Below are positions 10,573 to 19,378 of a stretch of DNA of 64,000 nucleotides, piece by piece (position 1 is the first letter of the stretch; every line of letters starts with the position of its first letter). The notes under the pieces were generated by a model. That model searched no databases and had not been told where the DNA came from. It saw nothing but the letters and a program-made list of their open reading frames with translations. The stretch covers positions 140,001 through 204,000 of the forward strand of contig JASFYN010000002.1 in assembly GCA_030055615.1 (NCBI GenBank), given 5' to 3'. The translations under genes and the position numbers were made by a program. The DNA is from Methanothermobacter sp. Its GTDB lineage: Archaea; Methanobacteriota; Methanobacteria; Methanobacteriales; DSM-23052.

Positions 10573-11178
10573 CCCTTTGAAGCCTTTACAGACAATATAC
10601 ATTTCAGGGCTACCCTTCCTGGAAGAAGCCGGTTTCGTGCTTTTAACCATCCTGAATGAACTCCTTAATTTTTTTAATAATTCATTGAAACCAGGCCCTT
10701 GAAAAACTTTAACAAGGAGATTACCACCCTTTTTAAGGAATCTGTCAGCAACCTTTCTAACATTCTCAACAAGTTCTAACGACTTTAATTGGTCAATATC
10801 TTTTATACCTGAAAGTGAAGGAGAAGCATCGGATATTATAACATCAGCTTTTCCGCATAGTAATTCACCTATCTTCTCCTGGACCTTCTCATCTGTAAAA
10901 TCTCCCTTTATACTATGGAAATTATTCACTGGGAAAGGTTTAATAGGCTTAATATCCACAGCGATGACAAGCCCATCATCACCCACTTTTTCAAGGGCAA
11001 CTTGTGACCAACCACCAGGAGCAGCTCCAAGATCAACAACCTTATTACCCTTCCTTATAATATGGAATCTATTATCAAGTTGTAAAAGCTTATATGAAGC
11101 CCTGGACCTATACTTATGCTTCTTAGCGCTCTTATAATAATAATCTCTTTTCCTCTCAAGATACCATCTTTTACCCAA
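10555..11178 (-). CDS. rlmE: 23S rRNA (uridine-2'-O)-methyltransferase, RlmE/FtsJ family
   Basis: SAM-dependent ribose methylase of 207 residues. Motif I is VVDLGAAPGGWSQVA (residues about 47-61). The catalytic K-D-K-E set is visible: Lys in the RASYKLLQLD start region, Asp in IISDASPSLSG, Lys in NLLVKVFQG and Glu in KGSPEMYIV. The archaeal protein is presumed to modify the A-loop uridine of 23S rRNA; a tRNA target of the Trm7 type cannot be excluded from sequence. It is followed upstream by the phosphodiesterase gene with a 6-bp gap, suggesting one transcript. Confidence 0.92.
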   Translation of the reverse strand: MGKRWYLERKRDYYYKSAKKHKYRSRASYKLLQLDNRFHIIRKGNKVVDLGAAPGGWSQVALEKVGDDGLVIAVDIKPIKPFPVNNFHSIKGDFTDEKVQEKIGELLCGKADVIISDASPSLSGIKDIDQLKSLELVENVRKVADRFLKKGGNLLVKVFQGPGFNELLKKLRSSFRMVKSTKPASSRKGSPEMYIVCKGFKGSNEGF

Positions 11179-11184
11179 AGCTAA

Positions 11185-11691
11185 TCACCTTATTTTGCAG
11201 ATTGGTGAACCCACCCTCACAACCTCTGCTTCAATCTTACCATCATAAACTTCAACTAACATTACACTAGGATAAGCTAACCTCGGCACGGTAGGACTGC
11301 CAGGATTCAAGAGTAGTATATCATCAACCTCCTTAATAAACGGCTGATGAGTATGCCCTGAAATAAGAACATCAACACCCATCTCCAAAGCAATATACTT
11401 AAGCTGTTGGGTATCGCCACGAGGATAAACTTCACCATGATTCAAACCTATAATTAGGCCATTTACTTCTAAAATCTCATCCTTTGGAAGTTCAAGACCA
11501 TAATAACGGTCCATATTACCTTGAACACACTTCATAGGAGCCAAACTATTAAACTCTTCCCTAACATCCAATGAGGTTAAATCTCCCGCATGGAGTATCA
11601 TATCAACGCCACTGAAAACCTCAAAAACCTTATCAGGGATGACAGACGCCCTATCAGGTACATGAGTATCAGAGACAACACCAAGGAGCAT
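11185..11691 (-). CDS. YfcE/MJ0936-type metallophosphoesterase
   Basis: A 168-residue phosphodiesterase with the full set of metal-binding motifs in order: SDTHV, HAGD, GNMD, NHGE and SGHTH. Relatives hydrolyse phosphodiesters in vitro with Mn or Ni; the natural substrate is unknown. I start it at the ATG at 11691 ([10 protein letters not shown]), which is the family's normal N-terminus. A longer open frame continues upstream to 12123, but that extra part is only a reading of the neighbouring DUF5518-like gene in the wrong frame. It lies just upstream of rlmE. Confidence 0.92.
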   Translation of the reverse strand: MLLGVVSDTHVPDRASVIPDKVFEVFSGVDMILHAGDLTSLDVREEFNSLAPMKCVQGNMDRYYGLELPKDEILEVNGLIIGLNHGEVYPRGDTQQLKYIALEMGVDVLISGHTHQPFIKEVDDILLLNPGSPTVPRLAYPSVMLVEVYDGKIEAEVVRVGSPICKIR

Positions 11692-11771
11692 ATTGATCAC
11701 CCCAATAATATAATTTTCATCTAACTTCGTTGAGTATAATACAAAATAACGTGAAAGGAGGGCCGAAATTC

Positions 11772-12131
11772 CTAGTCTCCTGCTAAAAAACCTCCTATAG
11801 CCCCTCCAATTCCCATGAATATCATCGAAACCAATAATAAGACTATTACTACTCCTATGCCCGTGAAAAGTCCCATGAAAAAACCGAATATTCCACCGAT
11901 GAGGGCGCCGAAAATGCTTAAAAGCAAGGTTAATATTATACCACCAAATGCACCAGCCACCGTAGCATTCCAAAAACCTCCAAGTGCGCCCTCTTTCACC
12001 ATTAAACCCACTATAAAACCTGCTAAGAACAGTCCCAAGACAGATGCACCTTCTGGCACGAAAGACCTTAAAATGATTGGAAAGACAATAGAAAGTATGA
12101 AACCTACAAATACAGGACCCCACTTCACCAT
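11772..12131 (-). CDS. Small glycine-rich membrane protein, DUF5518-like
   Basis: A 119-residue, almost wholly hydrophobic protein with about four transmembrane helices packed with Gly and Ala ([49 protein letters not shown]). Proteins like this are common in methanobacteria and haloarchaea under DUF5518; function unknown. Its downstream neighbour on the strand is the phosphodiesterase, 80 bp away. Confidence 0.75.
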   Translation of the reverse strand: MVKWGPVFVGFILSIVFPIILRSFVPEGASVLGLFLAGFIVGLMVKEGALGGFWNATVAGAFGGIILTLLLSIFGALIGGIFGFFMGLFTGIGVVIVLLLVSMIFMGIGGAIGGFLAGD

Positions 12132-12355
12132 ACTATTATACTAGGAACAAACACTATTTAATTATATCGGCAACATGATGAAAATCAACCTCATTAACTG
12201 GAAAAACTCATAACTTAGAAAATACTAATTACAATGGCACTGAGGGGTGGCTTTAGAATTTGGATACTCCCAAAACCTAAAGGGGTATAAAATACACCTA
12301 ATAAAATATTATATTCTGGATAAAATACCAAGTATTATAATGGGGGGAGTACCCT
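12132..12355. other. Intergenic region, 224 bp
   Basis: Separates the divergent DUF5518-like gene and an exported protein gene. It holds an AT-rich TATA-like stretch near 12300-12315 (AAAATATTATATTC) that suits the rightward gene, and a GGGGGGAG purine run just before the ATG at 12356 that can serve as its SD. I see no RNA gene or repeat here. Confidence 0.4.
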
Positions 12356-12844
12356 ATGGAAACAACAACCAAAATACTCCTTGTAACATGTTTTATTCTA
12401 GTTGCACTCCTAGGCTTCATGACAGGTATACTATTAAAAGTATTTGATGAACCCCCTTTAAGGCCTCTGAGGACCATAACAACACCTACAGATACAAAAG
12501 AAGGAGTATCAGTTCCATCAGCAGGTGATTTGCCCGAATGGCATGAAATAACAACATTCACGGGTTCAGGTGATGATTATAGATGTTTTAACATACAAGG
12601 GGAGAAGTTCAAGGTTGTAATGTCAGCCGTGCCCATGATAACATACCAACCTAACACGATGGAGGTAGATGTCATAAAAGATGGGAATATCGTGGCAGCA
12701 GAAACCTTGGAATGGGGGGCTACAGAATCCCCAGATTTGAAAAGGAAGATAATAGAGGTTACAAACGGCCCAGGCACATACTGTGTCAGAGTATATGCAG
12801 TGGATCTTGAAAATTGGCGGATCACAATATGGGACTATTATTAA
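12356..12844 (+). CDS. Membrane-anchored exported protein of unknown function
   Basis: A 162-residue protein with an N-terminal transmembrane anchor or signal (about residues 6-28), a Pro/Thr-rich linker (PPLRPLRTITTPTDTKE) and a beta-rich C-terminal domain with Cys pairs (YRCFNIQG, GTYCVRVYA) that could form a disulfide outside the cell. I do not recognise the family; the architecture resembles small archaeal cell-surface proteins. It is convergent with the C39-like gene, with a 51-bp gap. Confidence 0.7.
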   Translation: METTTKILLVTCFILVALLGFMTGILLKVFDEPPLRPLRTITTPTDTKEGVSVPSAGDLPEWHEITTFTGSGDDYRCFNIQGEKFKVVMSAVPMITYQPNTMEVDVIKDGNIVAAETLEWGATESPDLKRKIIEVTNGPGTYCVRVYAVDLENWRITIWDYY

Positions 12845-12895
12845 AATCTCCGACAATAGGCATATCCCTGGGGGGGTCTCCATAGCATTCTAATT

Positions 12896-13561
12896 TCATT
12901 GAATGTGAATTCTTAAATTTTGGTAAATTTCATTGAATGTGCCAGGGCTGACATATTCTATCCCATTTGATGGATCCAAAAATATTATAAAACCATCTGG
13001 GGTCGCCCCAGCATATACTGTGAAATGTCCGTTGGATCCTGGTATCACGAAATGTGTTATGGTATGGTTTTCATCATAACATTCATAACCTATGTCAAGT
13101 GCACCATCGTCTATTATAATTATATCGTATTTTTGTGGGGGGCCTTCTTGTATACTAGCATTATATCCAAAGTGTTCAGCGACTTTGACAAGTTCGTAGG
13201 CATTGTAACCATGGGGATTGTTACCTAGATAATCCACTATCCTCTTTTCTGTTAGGTTAGCGCCTTTCTTATTTATGAGTGCTGTTGCAAGGGATGCCGG
13301 TCCACAAGTATAATCTGTGGTCTGGTAGACTATAGTATAACCATTTATGGTCTCTATCTTATCATATGGTTCTTGGGGGATTTCAGGAGTTAAGATTGCC
13401 CCTAACATGATTAAGAATACTATACCAAAGCAACAGCTCGCCAAAGAACCCCATATGGCGATTTCGGATCTTTTAGCGAGTTTTGTACCACAATTTCTGC
13501 AGAAATTGGCTTTTCTGTTGTTATATGCTCCGCATCTTGGACACTTCAATATACCCACCAA
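12896..13561 (-). CDS. Zinc-ribbon membrane protein with a C39-like peptidase domain
   Basis: A 221-residue protein: a zinc ribbon at the N-terminus (CPRC...CRNC, residues 7-25), one transmembrane helix (about residues 36-57) and a papain-like C39 domain with the catalytic Cys in DYTCGPASLATAL, a His in GHFTVYAG and an Asp in FLDPSNG. C39 domains usually cleave after double-Gly leaders when fused to transporters; here there is no transporter, so a cell-wall or surface-protein target is possible. The zinc ribbon would be cytoplasmic and the peptidase outside. Its start overlaps the DUF2085 gene by 16 bp. Confidence 0.8.
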   Translation of the reverse strand: MVGILKCPRCGAYNNRKANFCRNCGTKLAKRSEIAIWGSLASCCFGIVFLIMLGAILTPEIPQEPYDKIETINGYTIVYQTTDYTCGPASLATALINKKGANLTEKRIVDYLGNNPHGYNAYELVKVAEHFGYNASIQEGPPQKYDIIIIDDGALDIGYECYDENHTITHFVIPGSNGHFTVYAGATPDGFIIFLDPSNGIEYVSPGTFNEIYQNLRIHIQ

Positions 13562-13881
13562 ATTAATATGTAGAATTTTAGGGCTTTTGTTAAAATTCCA
13601 AAGCCGAAACCTCCAAGTAGACCTGTTATGAGTCTTAGTAAGTTGGTGCTTTCCCTTAAACCCAATAATTGTGTGAATCCATCAACTATCATTGGCTTTG
13701 TCATTAGGATCGCCATGATAACTAGTATTGGAGTGTATTTTATGGGCGTAAAATATGCTATCAAGAAATAGGAAAACGCTCCAATGTATATACCAGTACA
13801 TCTTGAACAAACCGGGAAACGGTGACCTTTTATCGAGAACGTCCTATCAGGTCTCCTATGACAAATCCAAAATCTCATCAT
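13546..13881 (-). CDS. DUF2085 membrane protein
   Basis: A 111-residue membrane protein with the DUF2085 signature: CHRRPDRTF near the N-terminus and CSRCTGIYIG near residue 25, followed by about three transmembrane helices. The Cys-His cluster suggests metal binding near the membrane; function is unknown. It overlaps the C39-like gene by 16 bp, so the two are probably translated together. A divergent gap of about 110 bp separates it from the next gene. Confidence 0.82.
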   Translation of the reverse strand: MMRFWICHRRPDRTFSIKGHRFPVCSRCTGIYIGAFSYFLIAYFTPIKYTPILVIMAILMTKPMIVDGFTQLLGLRESTNLLRLITGLLGGFGFGILTKALKFYILIWWVY

Positions 13882-13972
13882 GCTCCCACAGATTATAAGT
13901 CTTATAAAGTTAAAATTATAGTTTCTCCTTTTATAATTGGGTTAAGATAATAATATAACAAGGAGGGTTAAA

Positions 13973-14008
13973 ATGCTTTGTGGGGGGATAATATGGGAAA
14001 CAATTTGA
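13973..14008 (+). other. 11-codon mini-ORF with a strong SD overlapping the next start
   Basis: AAGGAGGGTTAAAATG is the best ribosome-binding site in this region but opens only an 11-codon frame that ends at TGA 14006-14008, overlapping the start of the Cys-rich methanogen gene. One extra G in the G-run at 13981-13987 would fuse this ATG in frame with the downstream gene. It is either a leader peptide, or the true start hidden by a one-base error. Confidence 0.35.
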
Positions 14009-15015
14009 GGGTCCCTTCCCCTATTTTGGATTTGGCGGAAGGTGCATGTGGTATATGTCACAGGGTCCTCGAAGAACTTTCAAATCATGGTATAAATGCA
14101 GAATCAAGTGAATGTTTTGAAGGCGTGAACGCCAGACTAGTCAATAGTCTAGGAGAAACCATAGGAGAAGGTAAGGATATAACATGGGCCCCAGCCATAC
14201 TCAAGGCGCAGATAGACGCTGATATCATCCCAGAGGATATAGCAACAGACTTGAAGGGTATTTTGACAAAAAAGGCCGACCTTAGGAGGGTGGCTGGAAT
14301 GTCAGGTTATGGGAGGGTTGTGACATCCGCAGGCCTTATAATATCCCATATCTGGGAAAATGGTGGGTATGTGGAAGTTAAAAGGGATGGCATAGGGGTC
14401 CGGGCGATATTCTATGATAAAGATGGTGATGAAATCTCAAATTCTGTCACAGGATTTTGTCCAGTCTGTGCAATAAACATATCAGCTGGCAGGATCCCCA
14501 GTATAAGGCGCAAAATAGCAGAACGGTTAAAAGGATCCAAGAACACAGGTCAAATAAAATATGAAAGGGGCATCCTAAACATTATCAGGTGGAAAAACAG
14601 GAGAGTATACACTGACCTAATCGAAGATAATAAAATTATAGGAAGGAACTGGGGCTGTTGCATAGCATATTCCACTGTGAGGGCTGAAATAGCAGCGGGA
14701 TTAGGGAGTAAAAAATGGAATAGGATATTCAAAAATTACTGCGATCAATGCCCCCTTAAACATTGCTGGATAGGGAAGGCCATGGGGGCCTTAGGGAACA
14801 AGGTACTCCACAGGATGAAAAATGTTAATGTAAAAGAGATTGTGAGAATGGAGGACTACATAACAGTAGATATCATGGATAATAACGATAGGGTAGGTTA
14901 TGGTATCGGGACCCTCTGTTCACTAAGCGCTTCTGTAAATGCCCTTATGAGATCCGACGCCATAAAAATCCTGAAACCAACACCAGCAGAAGGATTCCCA
15001 TACAAAGAAAGATAA
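13993..15015 (+). CDS. Cys-rich conserved methanogen protein next to marker protein 8
   Basis: A 340-residue protein that I cannot name. It has many Cys motifs: GACGICHRVL (residue about 17), GFCPVCAINI, GCCIAYS and CDQCPLKHCW, a pattern that suggests a metal or iron-sulfur site. The gene stands 20 bp upstream of the marker 8 gene, so the two probably share a transcript and a role in methanogen cofactor or enzyme maturation (inference). I chose ATG 13993, preceded by GGGGGGAT; an in-frame TTG at 13978 is possible. A strong SD (AGGAGGGT) sits before an out-of-frame ATG at 13973, separated by a run of six G. Confidence 0.8.
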   Translation: MGNNLRVPSPILDLAEGACGICHRVLEELSNHGINAESSECFEGVNARLVNSLGETIGEGKDITWAPAILKAQIDADIIPEDIATDLKGILTKKADLRRVAGMSGYGRVVTSAGLIISHIWENGGYVEVKRDGIGVRAIFYDKDGDEISNSVTGFCPVCAINISAGRIPSIRRKIAERLKGSKNTGQIKYERGILNIIRWKNRRVYTDLIEDNKIIGRNWGCCIAYSTVRAEIAAGLGSKKWNRIFKNYCDQCPLKHCWIGKAMGALGNKVLHRMKNVNVKEIVRMEDYITVDIMDNNDRVGYGIGTLCSLSASVNALMRSDAIKILKPTPAEGFPYKER

Positions 15016-15035
15016 AACGAAAAGAAGGTAATAGA

Positions 15036-15851
15036 ATGGATGAGCATATCATAGAAGCCTTGGGAAGGACAAGGATCAGAATAAAGGATGGTAGGATAGT
15101 CTCACTCGGAGAGCCCATGATAAAATACTGTCCACTATTCCATAAGTATAGGGGCATCAAAGAACTAAACAAGGAAACTATACGTGAGAACATAGAATTC
15201 CGCATAAGAGACTTTGGTATGTGCACGCCAAAGAGAGAACTTAAGATGAAGGATTTCCTTTCCTTTGGGGTTTCTGAGATAATCTCAACACTCCTCGAAG
15301 AAAATATGATAGACTGCGCAGTGATGGTATGTGAAGGGGCTGGGACAGTTCTAATAACCGAACCAGAATTCGCACAGGGAGTAGGTGGAAGAATCTCAGG
15401 AGTGGTTAAAACAAGCCCCATAAAAAGGATCATTGAAGAACTTGGAGAAGAAAACGTATTAGAACCAGAAACTGGGAAAATAGACCAACCCATGGGTGTT
15501 AAAAAAGCGTTAGACCAAGGATACAATTCTATAGCCGTTACAGTAGCCGATATAGAAGATGCGGTTAAAATAAGGAAAATGGACAAGAAAGTTTATATCT
15601 TTGCTGTTCACCTTACCGGTATAACAAAAAAAGAAGCTGAAATACTCTTCCAAAATGCCGATATCATAACATCGTGCGCCTCAAAACACATCCGCCACAT
15701 CGGCGATAAAAAAGCACTCTTCAAGGCAGGATACTCAATACCAATATACGCCGCCACAAAAGAAGGTGAAAAGTTCATAAAAAAGCGGATAGAGAAAATA
15801 GGCGGCCTTAAAGAAAAGAAAAACCCTCCATTACCCTATCCACTCATCTAA
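15036..15851 (+). CDS. Methanogenesis marker protein 8 (DUF2099)
   Basis: A 271-residue protein of the DUF2099 family, one of the proteins found in essentially all methanogens and designated marker 8; its role is not established. Visible features include conserved Cys residues (KYCPLFHKYRG, GMCTPKRE, DCAVMVCEGAGTV, TSCASKHIRHIG) and a Gly-rich segment (FAQGVGGRISGVVKTSP). The SD (GAAGGTAATAG) precedes the ATG. It follows the Cys-rich gene by 20 bp and converges with the CBS gene. Confidence 0.82.
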   Translation: MDEHIIEALGRTRIRIKDGRIVSLGEPMIKYCPLFHKYRGIKELNKETIRENIEFRIRDFGMCTPKRELKMKDFLSFGVSEIISTLLEENMIDCAVMVCEGAGTVLITEPEFAQGVGGRISGVVKTSPIKRIIEELGEENVLEPETGKIDQPMGVKKALDQGYNSIAVTVADIEDAVKIRKMDKKVYIFAVHLTGITKKEAEILFQNADIITSCASKHIRHIGDKKALFKAGYSIPIYAATKEGEKFIKKRIEKIGGLKEKKNPPLPYPLI

Positions 15852-15856
15852 ATATC

Positions 15857-16255
15857 CTACTTTTTAAAGCAATCATCTTCTATATGATCGGCTATAGCCT
15901 TTATCACACAACTCTGAGTTATAAGACCCAATAATTTCCCATTCTCCACTACAGGGATCCTCTGATAGCCAGTCTCCACCATTATCTTACTTATACTGCC
16001 AATAGAAGCGTTTTTGTCAACTACAACAAGGTCTCGGCTCATAATATCCTTCACTTTAAGTTTAAGAACTTCACTCCCAGCCAATAAAATATCCCTATGT
16101 GTTATGAACCCAACAAGCTTATCCCCCTCTACTACAGGCACTCCACCAATATTAGCCCGGACCATCTTCAACTTCGCGGCAGCCACAGACTCCTCTGGTG
16201 TCACCACGATAACATCCCTTATCATAATATCCTTTGCACAAAGTTTCCGTATCAT
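15857..16255 (-). CDS. Tandem CBS-domain protein
   Basis: A 132-residue protein made of two CBS motifs (one Bateman module): residues about 7-62 (AKDIMIRDVIVVTPEESVAA...GFITHRDIL) and about 68-125 (VKDIMSRDLVVVDKNASIGS...GLITQSCVI). Such modules bind adenosine nucleotides or SAM and regulate partners. No catalytic domain is attached, so it is a free-standing sensor. It is divergent from the ThiC-family gene, with only 48 bp between the starts, so co-regulation is possible. Confidence 0.88.
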   Translation of the reverse strand: MIRKLCAKDIMIRDVIVVTPEESVAAAKLKMVRANIGGVPVVEGDKLVGFITHRDILLAGSEVLKLKVKDIMSRDLVVVDKNASIGSISKIMVETGYQRIPVVENGKLLGLITQSCVIKAIADHIEDDCFKK

Positions 16256-16303
16256 AAATTTATTTGTGTTCCCAATTATATATTAAAGGTGAGGGGATCC
16301 AAA

Positions 16304-17575
16304 GTGACTCAAATGGAAGAAGCAAAAAAAGGCAACACAACACCCCAAATAGAGAAAGTGGCCAAATCAGAAGATTATAAGATCCAAAAGATCATGAAAA
16401 GAGTAGCACAGGGTAGAATTGTCATACCATCAAATCCAATCCATAATCCAATCCCATGTGGGATAGGTGAAGGCCTATCCACAAAAATAAACGCTAACGT
16501 CGGTTCTTCCCCCAAGTTGGAAGATCCGGAATTAGAAGTTAAAAAATCGCTTGTCGCCATCCAACACGGAGCAGACACCATAATGGATTTGAGCACAGGA
16601 CCAAAATTAGCCAAGATAAGAAAAACAATACTAAAAAAGGTGGATGTACCAGTTGGCACAGTACCCATCTATGAGGCCGGTGTAAAAGCCGCGGAAAAAA
16701 ATGGTTCAATAGTTGACATGGACGAAGACGACATCTTCAATACAATAGAAAAACAAGCAAAAGACGGAGTCGACTTCATGACAGTCCACTCTGGCATAAC
16801 ATTAGACACAGTAGAAAAACTAGAAAGATCAAATAGGATCATGGGAATGGTGAGCAGAGGAGGAGTTTTCCTCGCCACATGGATAAAACACAACAAAAGG
16901 GAGAATCCACTCTATTCAGACTATGAATATCTCCTCGAAATAGCCTATGAATATGATGTTACACTCAGTCTTGGTGATGGACTGAGACCAGGCTGTCTGG
17001 CAGATGCATCAGACACCCCCCAATTACAAGAATTAATCATACTAGGAGAATTGGTTGAAAAATCCAGGGAATCGAATGTACAATGTATGGTAGAGGGGCC
17101 AGGACATGTCCCAATAGATCAAATCCCCGCGAATATGAAAATTCAGAAGACCATCTGTAAAGGAGCTCCATTTTATGTCTTGGGTCCTATAGTAACTGAC
17201 ATGGCTCCAGGTTATGATCATATAAGCGCGGCCATTGGAGGGGCCATAGCGGCATATCATGGAGCAGATTTCATCTGTTATGTCACGCCGGCAGAACACT
17301 TAACCATACCAGGTATAAGAGAGGTTAAAGAGGGGGTTATAGCCTCAAAGATAGCTGCACAGGCAGCTGACTCCGCTAAGAGGATGATGAAGGCGTGGAA
17401 CATGGAATTAGAGATGGCAAAGGCGAGAAGAGACTTCAACTGGGAGAGGCAATTTGAATTAGCATTCGACCATGAAAAACCCAGAAAGTATAGGATGCAA
17501 TGTCCAGTTGAAGAAAAAGACATGTGTTCAATGTGTGGCGAATACTGCGCCTTAAGACTCTTCAAAAGGCAATAA
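16304..17575 (+). CDS. thiC: ThiC-family radical SAM enzyme (phosphomethylpyrimidine synthase or paralogue)
   Basis: A 423-residue enzyme of the family that rearranges aminoimidazole ribotide. Family features: NPIHNPIPCGIGEG start, TVHSG, SRGG, SLGDGLRPG, EGPGHVP, and a C-terminal cluster motif CSMCGEYC that supplies the [4Fe-4S] ligands. That motif is C-x2-C-x3-C, one residue shorter than the C-x2-C-x4-C of the well-studied bacterial ThiC. I start at GTG 16304, behind a GGTGAGGGGAT SD; ATG 16313 is an alternative. The longer open frame to 16097 only reads through the divergent CBS gene. A benzimidazole-forming paralogue is possible. Confidence 0.88.
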   Translation: MTQMEEAKKGNTTPQIEKVAKSEDYKIQKIMKRVAQGRIVIPSNPIHNPIPCGIGEGLSTKINANVGSSPKLEDPELEVKKSLVAIQHGADTIMDLSTGPKLAKIRKTILKKVDVPVGTVPIYEAGVKAAEKNGSIVDMDEDDIFNTIEKQAKDGVDFMTVHSGITLDTVEKLERSNRIMGMVSRGGVFLATWIKHNKRENPLYSDYEYLLEIAYEYDVTLSLGDGLRPGCLADASDTPQLQELIILGELVEKSRESNVQCMVEGPGHVPIDQIPANMKIQKTICKGAPFYVLGPIVTDMAPGYDHISAAIGGAIAAYHGADFICYVTPAEHLTIPGIREVKEGVIASKIAAQAADSAKRMMKAWNMELEMAKARRDFNWERQFELAFDHEKPRKYRMQCPVEEKDMCSMCGEYCALRLFKRQ

Positions 17576-17605
17576 AACATCCCTAAAATGTCCCAGGGGA
17601 TAATA

Positions 17606-19261
17606 ATGGAATACAAAAATTTAGCTGAACTCTATAACAGACTAGAATCAACAACCAAAAGATTAGAAAAGACTGATATAATAGCCGATTTCCTCAGAGA
17701 GACAGACACCGAACTTTTACCAACCGTAACCCTACTCCTTCTAGGCCGTGTTTTTCCAACATGGAGCGAAGAAGAGCTTGGAATCGGGCCTAAACTTCTA
17801 ATGAAGGCGATATCAATCGTCACTGGTGTGAGTGTTGATGAAATAGAAGAAGAAATCCGCGAACAAGGCGACATAGGCAAAGCAAGTGAAGTATTATTCA
17901 AAAGAAAATCCCAGTTAACATTCACCCCACATCCCCTCACAGTCGAAAAAGTCTATAACGATCTTAGAAAACTGGCATATATAACAGGCCCAGGAGCCCA
18001 ATCAAAAAAAATAGACATACTACTAGGCATACTATCCTTAGCTTCCCCAGTCGAAGCTAAATATATAACAAGAACAATACTCGAGGAATTGAGGGTTGGG
18101 GCTGGTGAGGGTATTATAAGTGACGCCATATCACTAGCATTTAACATCGATAAAGAAATTGTTGAAAGGGCCTACATGCTCACCAACGACCTTGGAATGG
18201 TGGCCAAGGTTGCCAAGAGTGAAGGCGAAGCCGGACTCCGCAAACTCTCACTAGAACCTGGAAGACCAGTGAAGCCAATGTTAGCCCAACTGGCAGAAAG
18301 CATAGAATCTGCCATAGAAGAACTTGGGGAAGCACTTTGCGAAACCAAATATGATGGTGTGAGAGTCCAAATACATAGAAAAGGTGACGAGATTTTAATA
18401 TTCACTCGCAGATTAGAAAATATAAGCAATGCCGTGCCCGAGATCATCAAACGCGTGAAAAAATCATTACCCCAAGAAGATTTCATAGTAGAAGGGGAAA
18501 TCATCGTAAACATTGAAGGAAGGCCGGGTTCATTCCAATACATCCTCCAAAGGGTGAAGAGAAAATACGACATTGAAGAAATGATAACTAGAATACCCCT
18601 CACACTTTACCTCTTCGACATATTATATTATAGGAGACCACTCATAGACGAACCCTTCAAAGAGCGGCGCAAGATCTTGGAGTCTATAATCAGGCCCATA
18701 GAGGGTAAGATAGAATTAAGTAGACAATTGAGGGTCAATACCGAGAATATCAATGATGGTATATCACTCTTCAGGGAATCTATAAAAGAGGGACATGAGG
18801 GTATAATGATAAAGGATCCGAACGCACCATATATACCTGGGATACGTGGCAAAAAGATGCTCAAGTACAAGGCAGAACCTGAAACTTTAGATTTGGTGGT
18901 TATTGGCGGAACATACGGCAAAGGAAAACGTGCACACCTCATAGGGTCGTATTTACTAGCGGCGAGGGATGATGAAACCGGTGAATTGAAAACGGTGGCA
19001 CATGTTGCAACAGGCCTAGATGATAAAACACTCAAAGAACTCACAGAAAGACTAAAGGAGATAACGATAGAGGAGAAGGGGAGGGAAATCAAGGTAAAAC
19101 CTGAAATAATCCTAGAAGTGGCATATAGTGAAATAGTCAAAAGCCCGGAATATGAAAGCGGATATTCCCTTCGATTTCCAGTAGTGAAAAGGATAAGGGA
19201 TGATCTCAGCCTAGAAGATGTTGACACCATAAAACGTATAGAATCACTCTTCAAAGCATGA
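17606..19261 (+). CDS. lig: ATP-dependent DNA ligase
   Basis: Seals nicks at replication and repair. The 551-residue protein has an N-terminal DNA-binding domain (residues 1-210), the adenylation domain with the active-site Lys in ETKYDGVR, then RRLEN, VEGEI, EGIMIK and LKYK motifs, and a C-terminal OB domain. I chose ATG 17606 because GGGGATAAT lies just upstream; an in-frame ATG at 17588 would add six residues. It follows the ThiC-family gene by 30 bp. Confidence 0.95.
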   Translation: MEYKNLAELYNRLESTTKRLEKTDIIADFLRETDTELLPTVTLLLLGRVFPTWSEEELGIGPKLLMKAISIVTGVSVDEIEEEIREQGDIGKASEVLFKRKSQLTFTPHPLTVEKVYNDLRKLAYITGPGAQSKKIDILLGILSLASPVEAKYITRTILEELRVGAGEGIISDAISLAFNIDKEIVERAYMLTNDLGMVAKVAKSEGEAGLRKLSLEPGRPVKPMLAQLAESIESAIEELGEALCETKYDGVRVQIHRKGDEILIFTRRLENISNAVPEIIKRVKKSLPQEDFIVEGEIIVNIEGRPGSFQYILQRVKRKYDIEEMITRIPLTLYLFDILYYRRPLIDEPFKERRKILESIIRPIEGKIELSRQLRVNTENINDGISLFRESIKEGHEGIMIKDPNAPYIPGIRGKKMLKYKAEPETLDLVVIGGTYGKGKRAHLIGSYLLAARDDETGELKTVAHVATGLDDKTLKELTERLKEITIEEKGREIKVKPEIILEVAYSEIVKSPEYESGYSLRFPVVKRIRDDLSLEDVDTIKRIESLFKA

Positions 19262-19297
19262 AAAACCCCCTATAATATGCAGAACCTATAATTTTGT

Positions 19298-19311
19298 GGT
19301 TTTTTTTTTCT
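19298..19311 (+). terminator. Oligo-T terminator after lig
   Basis: A run of ten T on the plus strand (19300-19309) lies about 40 bp past the lig stop in a non-coding gap. Oligo-T tracts terminate archaeal transcription without a hairpin. Confidence 0.5.
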
Positions 19312-19378
19312 CGGAAATTCAAATAGTTGGGGAGCGCATGCCATAAAATATAATAATACTTAGTAGTCTATAATTAAT

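Noticed and set aside
11692-12123. Long N-terminal extension of the phosphodiesterase frame
   Set aside because: The extension is an off-frame reading of the DUF5518-like gene; homologues begin at the SDTH motif region.
16097-16303. Upstream extension of the ThiC-family frame
   Set aside because: It overlaps the divergent CBS gene and lacks family sequence; a good SD lies just before GTG 16304.
16256-16303. TPP riboswitch before the ThiC-family gene
   Set aside because: The gap is only 48 bp, too short for the fold, and has no conserved riboswitch core.
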